Source: Microglena sp. YARC (Eukaryota; Chlorophyta; Chlorophyceae; Chlamydomonadales; Chlamydomonadaceae). Taken from it: a stretch of DNA of 64,000 nucleotides. The number at the start of each line of letters is the position of its first letter. Within the stretch, counting starts at the first letter, position 1. The stretch lies in assembly GCA_022414725.1 (NCBI GenBank), contig CM039462.1, positions 121,584,709 through 121,648,708 on the forward strand. Reading direction: 5' to 3'. The translations under genes and the position numbers were made by a program. A model generated the notes under the pieces. It saw nothing but the letters and a program-made list of their open reading frames with translations, ran no database searches and was not told the DNA's origin. This document shows, piece by piece, positions 39,966-48,941 of the stretch.

Positions 39966-40478
39966 CGTGTGGAGACAGATATGAGTCTGCGCAAGCCACC
40001 GTGTCATGTGTGTGCGGTCTGTTGTCTGTCTGATGGACAAGGAGCCCAACGCGATAATTATTTTTTTATATTTTAATTACTTCACAAACTTCCACCGGGC
40101 CATTTTACTACGTTTTTGAATGCCAAAGCACCGGGTACAGAACTCGGGACTTTTCAAAAGTCATCCTTAATGAAAAAGGCCGGGAATTGGGTGCTAGGCA
40201 AAAGATTCACATTTTTCAAGTTTCGTGTAAGTCGAAGAAAGAAGTCTTCGTCTCAGAAGTCATTCGGGACAGGAATTCCCGTGCTTCCCCTTAATAAAAC
40301 CAAAAAGGGGTGTCCAAGCAGAATTCTGCTTGATACCAGCATCTGAATTCCACTGCTCCGCTACGCGGTGCCCGCGACCCCTTCAGAATTCCCATATTGT
40401 TGTCAAGCAGAAGCCTGCTTGAGACCATACTGTTTCTTTTGAGGACCGGGCCACATTGAATGCGGTTAAGTGATCAGC
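39966..40478 (+). pseudogene. Left copy of ~500-bp direct repeat; broken copy of the 41,735 gene
   Basis: Bases 39,966-40,478 match 41,611-42,152: GGAGACAGATATGAGTCTGC, GTCTGATGGACAAGGAGCCC, CACCGGGCCATT, ACTACGTTTTTGAATGCCAA, the two-hairpin repeat (CCGCTACGCGG, CAAGCAGAAGCCTGCTTG at 40,345-40,425) and GAATGCGGTTAAGTGATCA. This copy lacks GAAGAACATT and the start codon region, so the small gene is dead here. Confidence 0.8.
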
Positions 40479-40532
40479 CCAATACTGATAGTGAATACAG
40501 AAGACGACTGTGTGCGGCATCTGCAGAACATA

Positions 40533-41336
40533 ATGGCGTACGTTCCAATCTCTCCACATATTATGGATGATTGGAACAAAACAAGTACAACCAACATGGA
40601 TCGCCTTCGATTTGGCCTTGACGCTGAGCTCGACCCCTACCAGCTCGCCTTGGCCAAGCAAACAAACGACAATAACATCAACGAGAAGATGTGTCGGTAC
40701 ATGTTGTGCCTAAAGTACAAGCACGCTGATGGGTCTTTGCATGCATTGGGCAGCGCATTTTACGTGATGTATGGCCAACGTTTGGCAGTGACTGCAGCAC
40801 ATGTCACATCAGCAGCTGGCACCAACCAAATTGTGGCGTGCTACCCTGATGGCAGTCAGTCAGACGTTATCACCCTCGGTGAGGACCGCATTGCCGACAT
40901 TTCGGTCATCAAGGTCGATGCCCCCTGCCCATTGCCAACTGTGAGGCACACCGCTCCAAATGTTGGTGACACCGTCTACTTTTTGGGCTTCTCGTCAGCC
41001 AGCAAGCTTAACTTCACAAAGGGCATGGTGACATCCATGGAGCAGGCGGCCATCTTCACCACCGATGCGTATGCTGACAACGGCTTTTCAGGGGGGCCGG
41101 TCTTCAACTTGCACATGGAGTTGGTGGGCATGGTGCTAGGCGGAGCAGGGATCACCAATCAGCATGTCGATGCGTCAATGTGGCCAAGGTTGAAGGGTTT
41201 GTGTCGGGCATCACGGCATCATCATCTGCGTGTGGTTGCTGGCCTTGACTCATCATCATGCAAGTGGACATTCAATTCAGTCCATCCATACAGTCAGAGA
41301 CAGAATTTATGGGACACCCTTACAGGTGACCCTTGA
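40533..41336 (+). CDS. Trypsin-like serine protease
   Basis: A 267-residue protein from the first ATG (MAYVPISPHIMDDWNK). A chymotrypsin/trypsin-fold domain spans ~55-225 with the catalytic triad visible: H90 in LAVTAAHVTS, D122 in DRIADISVIKV, and S186 in ADNGFSGGPVF, followed by LVGMVLGGAG. The lack of a signal peptide points to an intracellular enzyme of the HtrA/viral-protease type rather than a secreted one. The last ~15 codons overlap the mariner-like end starting at 41,290, so the native C-terminus has been replaced. The gene lies between two ~500-bp direct repeats. Confidence 0.8.
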   Translation: MAYVPISPHIMDDWNKTSTTNMDRLRFGLDAELDPYQLALAKQTNDNNINEKMCRYMLCLKYKHADGSLHALGSAFYVMYGQRLAVTAAHVTSAAGTNQIVACYPDGSQSDVITLGEDRIADISVIKVDAPCPLPTVRHTAPNVGDTVYFLGFSSASKLNFTKGMVTSMEQAAIFTTDAYADNGFSGGPVFNLHMELVGMVLGGAGITNQHVDASMWPRLKGLCRASRHHHLRVVAGLDSSSCKWTFNSVHPYSQRQNLWDTLTGDP

Positions 41337-41605
41337 ACCCAATTGGGTAGGTCAGCTAAAGGTTTTGTATCGAAGTCCCAATCCTTCGTGTCCGTCATCC
41401 CGTATTTCAGCATTTAAGCTGGCCCAAAGGATAACAAGGCAAGCTGCTGACAAACCCAGGTGGGTCGGTCGGTTTAGCGCTCACACTCGCCTCTCTGGAA
41501 ACTGGGTTTTTAGGGGGAGGCGAGGGAACACAGAATGCATCCGGTCGCTCCACGTTGTCAGAAGCAGAAGAAGGTTCTTGGCAGCGTTCACGTCTAGGTT
41601 CCAGG
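41290..41605 (-). pseudogene. 3' remnant of the second Fanzor family (copy 3) with mariner-like end
   Basis: Left-facing end TACAGTCAGAGACAGAATTT then GGGACACCC. The minus strand from 41,600 reads AWNLDVNAAKNLLLLLTTWS, the RuvC-III motif of TnpB/Fanzor. After a shift it reads SPPPKNPVSREASVSAKPTD and GFVSSLPCYPLGQLKC with a stop near 41,407. The catalytic Asp is visible but the remainder of the nuclease is gone. Compared with the gene at 13,723-16,044 (WDRDVNASRNI), this is a different Fanzor lineage. Confidence 0.65.
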
Positions 41606-41610
41606 CGGTG

Positions 41611-42152
41611 TGTCGTGTGGAGACAGATGTGAGTCTGCGCAAGCCACCGTGTCATGTGTGTGCGGTCTGTTGTCTGTCTGATGGACAAGGAGCCCAACGC
41701 GATAATTATATTTGAATTACTACACAGAATAATCATGTCTTCACAAACTTACACCGGGCCATTGAAGAACATTTACTACGTTTTTGAATGCCAAAGCACC
41801 GGGTACAGAACTCGGGACTTTTCAAAAGTCATCCTTAATGAAAAAGGCCGGGAATTGGGTGCTAGGCAAAAGATTCACATTTTTCAAGTTTCGTGTAAGT
41901 CGGAGAAAGAAGTCTTCGTCTCAGAAGTCATTCGGGACAGGAATTCCCGTGCTTCCCCCTTAATAAAACCAAAAGGGGTGTCCAAGCAGAATTCTGCTTG
42001 ATACCAGCATCTGAATTCCACTGCTCCGCTACGCGGTGCCCGCGACCCCCCTTCAGAATTCCATAGTGTTGTCAAGCAGAAGCCTGCTTGAGACCATACT
42101 GTTTCTTTTGAGGACCGGGCCACATTGAATGCGGTTAAGTGATCATCCCAAT
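41611..42152 (+). repeat. Right copy of the ~500-bp direct repeat
   Basis: Matches 39,966-40,478 from GTGTGGAGACAGATGTGAGT to GAATGCGGTTAAGTGATCA. It includes a two-hairpin repeat (variant E) at 42,015-42,100. Confidence 0.85.
41735..42001 (+). CDS. Small hypothetical protein
   Basis: 88 residues from ATG (MSSQTYTGPLKNIYYVFE), then TGYRTRDFSKVILNEKGREL and KIHIFQVSCKSEKEVFVSEV. It looks like a compact beta-rich domain. Its last 10 codons run into the CAAGCAGAATTCTGCTTG hairpin, which contains the stop. The broken copy at 39,966-40,478 shows that the coding part belongs to the duplicated block. Not recognised. Confidence 0.5.
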   Translation: MSSQTYTGPLKNIYYVFECQSTGYRTRDFSKVILNEKGRELGARQKIHIFQVSCKSEKEVFVSEVIRDRNSRASPLIKPKGVSKQNSA

Positions 42153-42161
42153 ACTAAGAAT

Positions 42162-42821
42162 CTATGCAAAAGTTGGCTGTCCGCAAAAACATTTCTTGGG
42201 GTTGAATTTGTACGAGCAGATATCGCCAACAATCACCGTCTTCCCCATATCTTCAGGGAACTCCCTTTTAAAGGTCATCCTACTCAGCTTCTTGATTGCA
42301 GATTTCATCCGAACAGGATCTGATGCATGCTTCCTGTATATTTCGAGTGAAATCTGGGCGTCAATCACAGGAGAATGTGCCGCATCTTGAATCGTCGTAC
42401 CAAGAAGACCATACGCCATCTTTCGGAGTGAAAAAAAGTTGTAATTCTTGTAACGATCGTTCCATGCCTTGAGCATGTCAGACAAATCGACAATGGATGC
42501 AAAGTGAATCCCTTCTTCCAGCTGCATCCATTTGACATCTCCCTGTGGTCTGCATCCAACTATGATGCTTGTGCGAGGGCACAGAATCTGAATGACTGAT
42601 TCCCGGACCTCCTCGAAAGGCTTTCCAGCAAGAATCTGCTCTCGCGTAACACCTGTCAGGGAAGTCATCGGATCGTAAATGTCATTAACACAAATGACCT
42701 CGTTTAGCAGAAGCGTCCCGTCATCGTCAACAACCGCTACTTGGCATGGAGAGCGATCGTTGTGACCTCTCCCGGTGGCACATGCTTCAACATCAATGGA
42801 AATGTACCTTGAGTGTGCCAT
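42162..42821 (-). CDS. DEDDh 3'-5' exonuclease
   Basis: A 219-residue protein with all DEDDh residues visible: D10 and E12 (YISIDVEA), D95 (IIVGCRPQGDVKWM), H149 and D154 (AHSPVIDAQISLEIY). LTGVTREQI at 55-63 is typical of the ExoI/RNase T/REXO branch. Such enzymes trim single-stranded RNA or DNA ends using two Mg ions. The C-terminal 55 residues are basic with a final CxC pair (KKCFCGQPTF) that ends against the duplicated block at 42,152. The intergenic gap to the convergent small gene is short. Regulatory signals are not obvious. Confidence 0.8.
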   Translation of the reverse strand: MAHSRYISIDVEACATGRGHNDRSPCQVAVVDDDGTLLLNEVICVNDIYDPMTSLTGVTREQILAGKPFEEVRESVIQILCPRTSIIVGCRPQGDVKWMQLEEGIHFASIVDLSDMLKAWNDRYKNYNFFSLRKMAYGLLGTTIQDAAHSPVIDAQISLEIYRKHASDPVRMKSAIKKLSRMTFKREFPEDMGKTVIVGDICSYKFNPKKCFCGQPTFA

Positions 42822-42889
42822 CTGTAATCTGTAATGTCAGTTGCATGGATCCATTTTGTTTACACTCGTTTTTCTACAGCCGCCTCCGC

Positions 42890-43800
42890 CAGCCTCAGTG
42901 CGGTGTGTCGTGTGGAGACAGATGTGAGTCTGCGCAATCCGCCTGGGTGGCGTGTGTGAGAATGAATGGACGAACGTGGGGTCTGCGAAATCCGCCGTGG
43001 CGTATGGACAACACCACTACCCCCTTTAATCAATTGACGGTGGTAGGAGTCAGCAGCTTAATTGTGTTAGAATCTATATCACAAAACCGATCGATCTATG
43101 AATAAGAATAATATGCAATGATGGTGTCAAACGTTCGATGCGAATACAGAACGACTGTACGGCGTACCGTTTTGAATTAACCTTTAAAGACTCCAAACAA
43201 CTTATATGTCGAGCAGAAGTCTGCTTGAGAAGCCACCAGGATGACCGGACCATAGCGAAAGCCGCGACACATGCGGGTTCAATCAATCGAAGAGAAGTCT
43301 TACGTTGCGAGTCAGCAGCTGAATTCCACTGCCCCACTCCGTGGGGCCCGCGGTTTCCCCTTCACGATCCCGATAGAGTTGTCAAGCAGAAGCCTGCTTG
43401 ATACGACGTGTGTTCCGCATGCGCTTCGAAAAAAAAGTAGTGTAAACAATTAAACTTCTGTACAGTTAAAGCGTTCGAATTCGAATCTCTCTCTATCGAA
43501 CTGCGACTCATTCGATGCGCCGAACGAAAAACCAGAATTCGCCCCCGTACAGACAGTTTTAGGATAGATCCGAATTAGATTTTGTTAGATGTACATCAGA
43601 TTTGTGTTAGATACGCGTCGGTATCACACCGTGCTCGACACCCGACGTGGTGAGATGACATTTTAGAAATTTGGGCCAAAATGTCCAAGCAGAAGTAGTA
43701 AAATCGCCTTCGCTTAGCGGATTCTTTCGCATCGCTTCGATATTGCGTCAGATGCTTTGGTCGCCTTGCCATATTTCACACCTTCCTTCGAGCAATTAAC
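42890..43800. repeat. Segmental duplication, copy 1 (with two-hairpin repeat F)
   Basis: The block runs from GTGCGGTGTGTCGTGTGGAG to CCTTCCTTCGAGCAATTAACG. It matches 47,350-48,731, where its ~210-bp middle part is present three times. It includes hairpin pairs at 43,205-43,230 and 43,325-43,405, CCCCCGTACAGACAGTTTTA (43,545) and the truncated C-terminal end of the Cys-rich gene (minus strand, 43,714-43,800). After 43,800 the copies diverge abruptly. Confidence 0.85.
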
Positions 43801-43879
43801 GAACAATGATTTCATTAAAATACTTGGTTTTACAAGAAAAAATGTTTTTTTATTTTCGTACATGTACATATGTATGCTT

Positions 43880-44092
43880 ATGAGCAATAAAACGAACACG
43901 AAGGTCTCCGTTGTATGCAACGATGGAGTCAAACGCTTCATATATAAAGACGATGGAGGCCTACTCTTCTTTAAAAAAAAGAGTAATGACGGTCACATGA
44001 GGTACGTTCAGTACACAGAAGAAGAAAAAGCAAAAAAGCAAAACACAGAAGAAGAAAAAGCAAAAAGCAGAACAAGAGAAGCGGACGTGTAA
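43880..44092 (+). CDS. Small basic domain protein, family 1
   Basis: 70 residues from ATG (MSNKTNTKVSVVCNDGVK), then FIYKDDGGLLFFKKKSNDGH. It resembles the first 65 residues of the minus-strand gene at 46,326 (KSICKDGTPRVLYKKKSGRG). The shared pattern is a Cys, DG, then a hydrophobic strand, KKKS and a second strand. Two EEEKAKKQ repeats (21 bp) close the protein. Upstream ATGs at 43,757 and 43,874 are less likely. Small beta-hairpin domains of this type are seen in large DNA viruses, but I cannot name this one. Confidence 0.5.
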   Translation: MSNKTNTKVSVVCNDGVKRFIYKDDGGLLFFKKKSNDGHMRYVQYTEEEKAKKQNTEEEKAKSRTREADV

Positions 44093-44123
44093 CCAAGAAG
44101 GAGGAGCTGGGTGGTTTGGTGGT

Positions 44124-44528
44124 ATGTGCGAAGGAGATTCATGTAGTGTCGTAGTACCACAACAACATCATCGTCGTACTACGGAAAGAGATCTACAATC
44201 GTGTGAATTACGGGTAAGGGAGTTACAAGAGGAAATACGACAGTTAAAAGAGATAATACGACAGTTACAATGGGGACACGAACAACCACAAATACAAAAA
44301 CCACCACAAATACAAAAACCACAGTACAAACGTACAAAACTTCTTCAAAAGAAGCGTGATTTAGAACGTCTTGAAAGGGCAGGCGGTCCACACGCAGAAG
44401 AACAAGGACTATTTTTAGAAAAGGAAATAGCGAAGTTACAAAATGAGATACGGGGTGTACAATGGGGCCATGCAAATAAAAAGAAAATCCCACCATTACA
44501 TGACCATTACCGTCATCATAATTGGTGA
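44124..44528 (+). CDS. Coiled-coil protein
   Basis: 134 residues. MCEGDSCSVVVPQQHHRR leads into a coiled coil (LRVRELQEEIRQLKEIIRQL), a PQIQKPPQIQKP linker (24-bp DNA repeats), and a second coiled coil (KEIAKLQNEIRGVQWGHA) ending HDHYRHHNW. WGHE and WGHA recur after each coil, showing an internal duplication. It starts 31 bases after the previous stop on the same strand and in another frame, so it may be the C-terminal part of that gene separated by an indel, as in the 45,291-46,326 gene. Confidence 0.55.
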   Translation: MCEGDSCSVVVPQQHHRRTTERDLQSCELRVRELQEEIRQLKEIIRQLQWGHEQPQIQKPPQIQKPQYKRTKLLQKKRDLERLERAGGPHAEEQGLFLEKEIAKLQNEIRGVQWGHANKKKIPPLHDHYRHHNW

Positions 44529-44639
44529 TCGTTCAATTAATTTTTAGCTGGAAGTGTATGTAATGGGTGAATCTGCCTCCTGGCCGTTTTTTTAAAATTT
44601 ATAATCAGGATTTCAACAAAAAAATAAGAATCATCAATC

Positions 44640-45205
44640 AATCCCTATTTTAAACGTGTTCACATGAACACCTCTGAAAAGGCTCTCCATCTCGGGACCA
44701 ACAATTATTTCAACAAAAAAATAAATACTGAAAAATTCTTCCGGAGAATGTCTCACATGTCCCCCCATCCGTTTACACTCGTTTTTCGAAAGCCGCCGTG
44801 CGTGTGTGAAGATGACTGAATGGACTGACGGGGGGCTTCTAAAGCCGCCTTGGTGTGTGTGAGAATGAATGGACGAACGTGGGGGCTGCGCAAGCCACAT
44901 TGGTGTGTGTGAGGATGAATGGACGAACGTGGGGCTGCGCAAGCCACATTGGTGTGTGTGAGGATGAATGGACGAACGTGGGGGCTGCGCAAGCCACCTT
45001 GGTGTGTGTGAGGATGAATGTACGAGACGGGGGTCTGCGAAAGCCGCCGTGGTGTGTGGACAACACCACTGCCCCCTTTAATCAATCCCATCTGTTCACG
45101 TTGCGAGTCAGCAGCTGAATTCCACTCCCCACTCCGTGGGGCCCGCGATCCCCCTTCACAATCCCAATATAGTTGTCGAGCAGAAGCCTGCTTGAGACGA
45201 CACGT
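44640..45205. repeat. Tail copy, ~62-bp GAATGGACG tandem repeat and two-hairpin repeat G
   Basis: Bases 44,640-44,720 are one 19-codon tail copy with an extra A before the stop. Bases 44,785-45,060 are five to six ~62-bp units (GTGTGTGTGAGGATGAATGG, CTGCGCAAGCCAC). Bases 45,110-45,200 hold CCCCACTCCGTGGGG and CGAGCAGAAGCCTGCTTG hairpins. Reading frames here are repeat artefacts. Confidence 0.85.
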
Positions 45206-45290
45206 GGTCTTCAGACCCCCTTTACTATGTGTACGGACGGGTCCGCTGATGGGCGAATACGGACCCTGCAAGACTCGCTGCTGCCGGTGC

Positions 45291-45336
45291 TCAGCCATTC
45301 ATGTTCAATTTCGGCCATCTCATTTGCTGCTGCTTC

Positions 45337-45369
<33 letters not shown>

Positions 45370-46326
45370 TGCTTCGGCTGCCGCCCTTTCAATTTTAATT
45401 CCAAATATCTGACTTTTTCATGTGCACTACGCTTATCTGTGTGTATGTTCGAAAGGGTGTTGTATTCTTCTTCCTCTGCTTTAGTCCGATAACGACGATC
45501 TTGTTGTCTGGGCGGATACGTACCTTCAAGACTCGCTTCTGCCGGTGCATTGGCATTGTTGTAGTTGTTGTACCGCTGGTCCGGCTGCCGCCCTTTCAAG
45601 TTTAATTCCAAATAACTGACTTTTTCATGTGCACTACGCTTATCTGTGTGTATGTTCGAAAGGGTGTTGTATTCTTCTTCCTCTGCTTTAGTCCGATAAC
45701 GACGATCTTGTTGTCTGGGCGGATACGTACCTTCAAGACTCGCTTCTGCCGGTGCATTGTTGTAGTTGTTGTTGTTGTTGTTGTAGTTGTTGTTGTTGTA
45801 GTTGTTGTACCGCTTGTCCGGCACTATCTGCATGCGCGTTATGCCATTTATTCCCTTATATTTTTCATAGCTATTTTTATCGAGTGATCGATAGTTGTCA
45901 AATATAACAAGATCTGGAAATGTATTTTTCAGTCGTTCCAGGTGCTGATAGTCTGATTCCCAGGGCTTCTGCTTTAGTCCATCGCTATCTTTAATCTCTC
46001 TTAATCTTTCAATCGAAATCATTCCGTCGCGAAAGGTTTCACTGCCACCTTTTTGTTTTTTTTTGTATTTTGTTACCTTCTTGTGGTACAAACTTATTGT
46101 AACCAAACGTTCCATCTGGTTTCCTTACTTTAACACATAAAGTGACTGACCCGTTCTGTCCGCGTCCACTCTTCTTCTTGTACAAAACACGGGGAGTTCC
46201 ATCTTTGCAAATACTTTTTGTACCAGTACTGGTGTATGTAGTGTCCGACATTTGTATATACATATACATATCAAGTTTTATTCCTGCCCACCTTGACTTC
46301 TGAATGGTCTCGTTCACCATGCTCAC
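45291..46326 (-). pseudogene. Basic-domain plus Gln/Asn-rich repeat protein, one frameshift
   Basis: The N-terminal part (46,326 to ~46,060; likely start MSDTTYTSTGTKSICKDG) carries the small basic domain shared with 43,880. A T9 run at ~46,055-46,063 shifts the frame into KKKQKGGSETFRDGMISIER, a helical segment (WESDYQHLERLKNTFPDLVI). Then come two ~75-residue tandem repeats (APAEASLEGTYPPRQQDRRY, NTLSNIHTDKRSAHEKV, ~207-bp DNA units at 45,400-45,790) separated by Asn/Tyr-rich linkers, and a poly-Gln/Lys end. Joined, the gene would be ~340 codons. The low-complexity parts suggest a scaffold or condensate-type protein; this is inference. Confidence 0.6.
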
Positions 46327-46466
46327 TAGTTGATGTCACCTCAAGTGCCCCGCATGGCGACGGGTGGGGCTGGAGGTTGATGATGTGGGGATGGAGATGG
46401 AGCTATATTGATTGAGAGCTATATTGTAACCAGTTGCATCCGCACATTCTTCTCCTTGTCCCACTA
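46327..46466. other. Spacer similar to 39,565-39,700
   Basis: GACGGGTGGGGCTGGAGGTT and ATATTGTAACCAGTTGCATC match the earlier spacer. No gene. Confidence 0.6.
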
Positions 46467-47285
46467 TTCTAAACGTGTTCACATGAACACCTCTGAAAAG
46501 GCTCTCCATCTTGGGAAGAAGAATTATTTCAACAAAAAATAAGAATCATCCATCAATCAATCCCTATTCTAAACGTGTTCACATGAACACCTCTGAAAAG
46601 GCTCTCCATCTCGGGAAGAAGAATTATTTCAACAAAAAATAAGAATCATCAATCCATCAATCAATCAATCATCCCTATTTTAAACGTGTTCACATGAACA
46701 CCTCTGAAAAGGCTCTCCATCTTGGGAACAACAATTATTTCAACAAAAAAATAAGAATCATCAATCAATCCCTATTTTAAACGTGTTCACATGAACACCT
46801 CTGAAAAGACTCTCCATCTCTGGAACAACAACTATTTCAACAAAAAATAAGAATTATCAATCCATCAATCAATCAATCATCCCTATTTTAAACGTGTTCA
46901 CATGAACACCTCTGAAAAGGCTCTCCATCTTGGGAACAACAATTATTTCAACAAAAAAAATAAGAATCATCCATCAATCAGTCCCTATTTTAAACGTGTT
47001 CACATGAACACCTCTGAAAAGACTCTCCATCTCTGGAACAACAACTATTTCAACAAAAAATAAGAATTATCAATCCATCAATCATCCCTATTTTAAACGT
47101 GTTCACATGAACACCTCTGAAAAGGCTCTCCATCTTGGGAACAACAATTATTTCAACAAAAAAATAAGAATCATCAATCAATCCCTATTTTAAACGTGTT
47201 CACATGAACACCTCTGAAAAGACTCTCCATCTTGGGAAGAAGAATTATTTCAACAAAAAATAAGAACTGCAGAATTCTTCCGGAG
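46467..47285 (+). repeat. Eight-copy tandem array of the 19-codon gene tail
   Basis: Each ~105-bp unit contains CCCTATTTTAAACGTGTTCA, the dyad GTGTTCACATGAACAC, and a short frame MNTSEKALHLGKKNYFNKK then TAA. Units alternate between GK(K/N)N and W(N)NN versions (CATCTTGGGAAGAAG or CATCTCTGGAACAACAAC). Some have one extra A before the stop. Six more copies lie at 11,133, 11,225, 22,758, 22,865, 39,860 and 44,655. The fragment at 10,985-11,192 shows the unit is the 3' end of a longer gene. Confidence 0.9.
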
Positions 47286-47329
47286 AATGTCTCACATGTT
47301 CCCTCCGTTTACACTCGTTTTTCGACAGA

Positions 47330-48732
47330 TTCCGCCGCCAGCAAGCCTCAGTGCGGTGTGTCGTGTGGAGACAGATGTGAGTCTGCGCAAGCCACCGTGT
47401 CATGTGTGTGCGGTCTGTTGTCTGTCTGATGGACAAGGAGGCCTGGGTGGCGTGTGTGAGAATGAATGGACGAACGTGTGGTCTGCGAAATCCGCCGTGG
47501 CGTATGGACAACACCACTACCCCCTTTAATCAATTGACGGTGGTAGGAGTCAGCAGCTTAATTGTGTTAGAATCTATATCACAAAACCGATCGATCTATG
47601 AATAAGAATAATATGCAATGATGGTGTCAAACGTTCGATGCGAATACAGAACGACTGTACGGCGTACCGTTTTGAATTAACCTTTAAAGACTCCAACCGA
47701 AAAGCAGTTGTCAAGGCTGACAGTGCCACACCCCCGCTTCCCCGCCACATGACGGTGGTAGGAGTCAGCATCTGAATTGTGTTAGAATCTATATCACAAA
47801 ACCGATCGATCTATGAACAATAAGAATAATATGCAATGATGGTGTCAAACGTTCGATGCGAATACAGAACGACTGTACGGCGTACCGTTTTGAATTAACC
47901 TTTAAAGACTCCAAACGAAAAGCAGCTGTCAAGGCTGACAGTGCCACACCCCCGCTTCCGCCACATGACGGTGGTAGGAGTCAGCATCTGAATTGTGTTA
48001 GAATCTATATCACAAAACCGATCGATCTATGAACAATAAGAATAATATGCAATGATGGTGTCAAACGTTCGATGCGAATACAGAACGACTGTACGGCGTA
48101 CCGTTTTGAATTAACATTTAAAGACTCCAAACAACTTATATGTCGAGCAGAAGTCTGCTTGAGAAGCCACCAGGATGACCGGACCATAGCGAAAACCGCG
48201 ACACATGCGGGTTCAATCAATCGAAGAGAAGTCTTACGTTGCGAGTCAGCAGCTGAATTCCACTGCCACGGAGTGGGGCCCGCGGTTTCCCCTTCACAAT
48301 CCCGATAGAGTTGTCAAGCAGAAGCCTGCTTGAGACGACTTGTGTTCCGCATGCGCCTCGAAAAAAACTAGTGTAAACAATTAAACTTCTGTACAGTTAA
48401 AGCGTTCGAATTCGAATCTCTCTCTATCGAACTGCGACTCATTCGATGCGCCGAACGAAAAACCAGAATTCGCCCCCGTACAGACAGTTTTAGGATAAAT
48501 CAGAATTAGATTTTGTTAGATGTACATCGGATTTGTGTTAGATACGCGTCGGTATCACACCGTGCTCGACACCCGACGTGGTGAGATGACATTTTAGAAA
48601 TTTGGGCCAAATTGTCCAAGCAGAAGTTGTAAAATCGCCTTCGCTTAGCGGATTCTTTCGCATCGCTTCGATATTGCGTCAGATGCTTTGGTCGCCTTGC
48701 CATATTTCACGCCTTCCTTCGAGCAATTAACG
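47330..48732. repeat. Segmental duplication, copy 2, with internal triplication
   Basis: Matches 42,890-43,800. The ~210-bp part from GGTGGTAGGAGTCAGCA to TTAAAGACTCCAAACGAAAAG occurs at 47,540, 47,754 and 47,967. The second and third are joined by CAGTGCCACACCCCCGCTTC. The two-hairpin copy H at 48,255-48,335 has its first hairpin inverted (CCACGGAGTGGGG). Confidence 0.85.
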
Positions 48733-48941
48733 GCACCGCACTCCGCGGAAAGTGCGTGTTTATCGAACGAGCTCATGGCGGTTTTGTCATTCTTAGTAAA
48801 CTTCGCCATGAGTTCATAACGACTAATACATTTGCTCTTGATACAAGATTCGAGGGGCTTTGAAGTTTTCTCAACGACCTTACGCGCAGGCGGTACTTTA
48901 TCGTTGCATTTTGTTAATTTTCTGCAATTCGATGCGTTCAT
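48645..48941 (-). CDS. Small Cys-rich basic protein
   Basis: 99 residues from ATG at 48,941 (MNASNCRKLTKCNDKVPPAR), six cysteines (CIKSKCISRYELMAKF, SAECGAVNCSKEGVKYG) and many lysines. Its start overlaps the stop of the preceding small gene as ATGA. The 3' third is duplicated as a truncated piece at 43,714-43,800. It could bind nucleic acid or metal, but no family is recognised. Confidence 0.55.
   Translation of the reverse strand: MNASNCRKLTKCNDKVPPARKVVEKTSKPLESCIKSKCISRYELMAKFTKNDKTAMSSFDKHALSAECGAVNCSKEGVKYGKATKASDAISKRCERIR

Noticed and set aside
43260..43300. tRNA-like B box in GCGGGTTCAATCAATCG
   Set aside because: No acceptor or anticodon stem could be drawn around it, so a tRNA or tRNA-derived SINE is not supported.
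44753..45298. 181-codon minus-strand frame with HTHQGG-type repeats
   Set aside because: It follows the ~62-bp non-coding tandem repeat and no conserved domain is visible.
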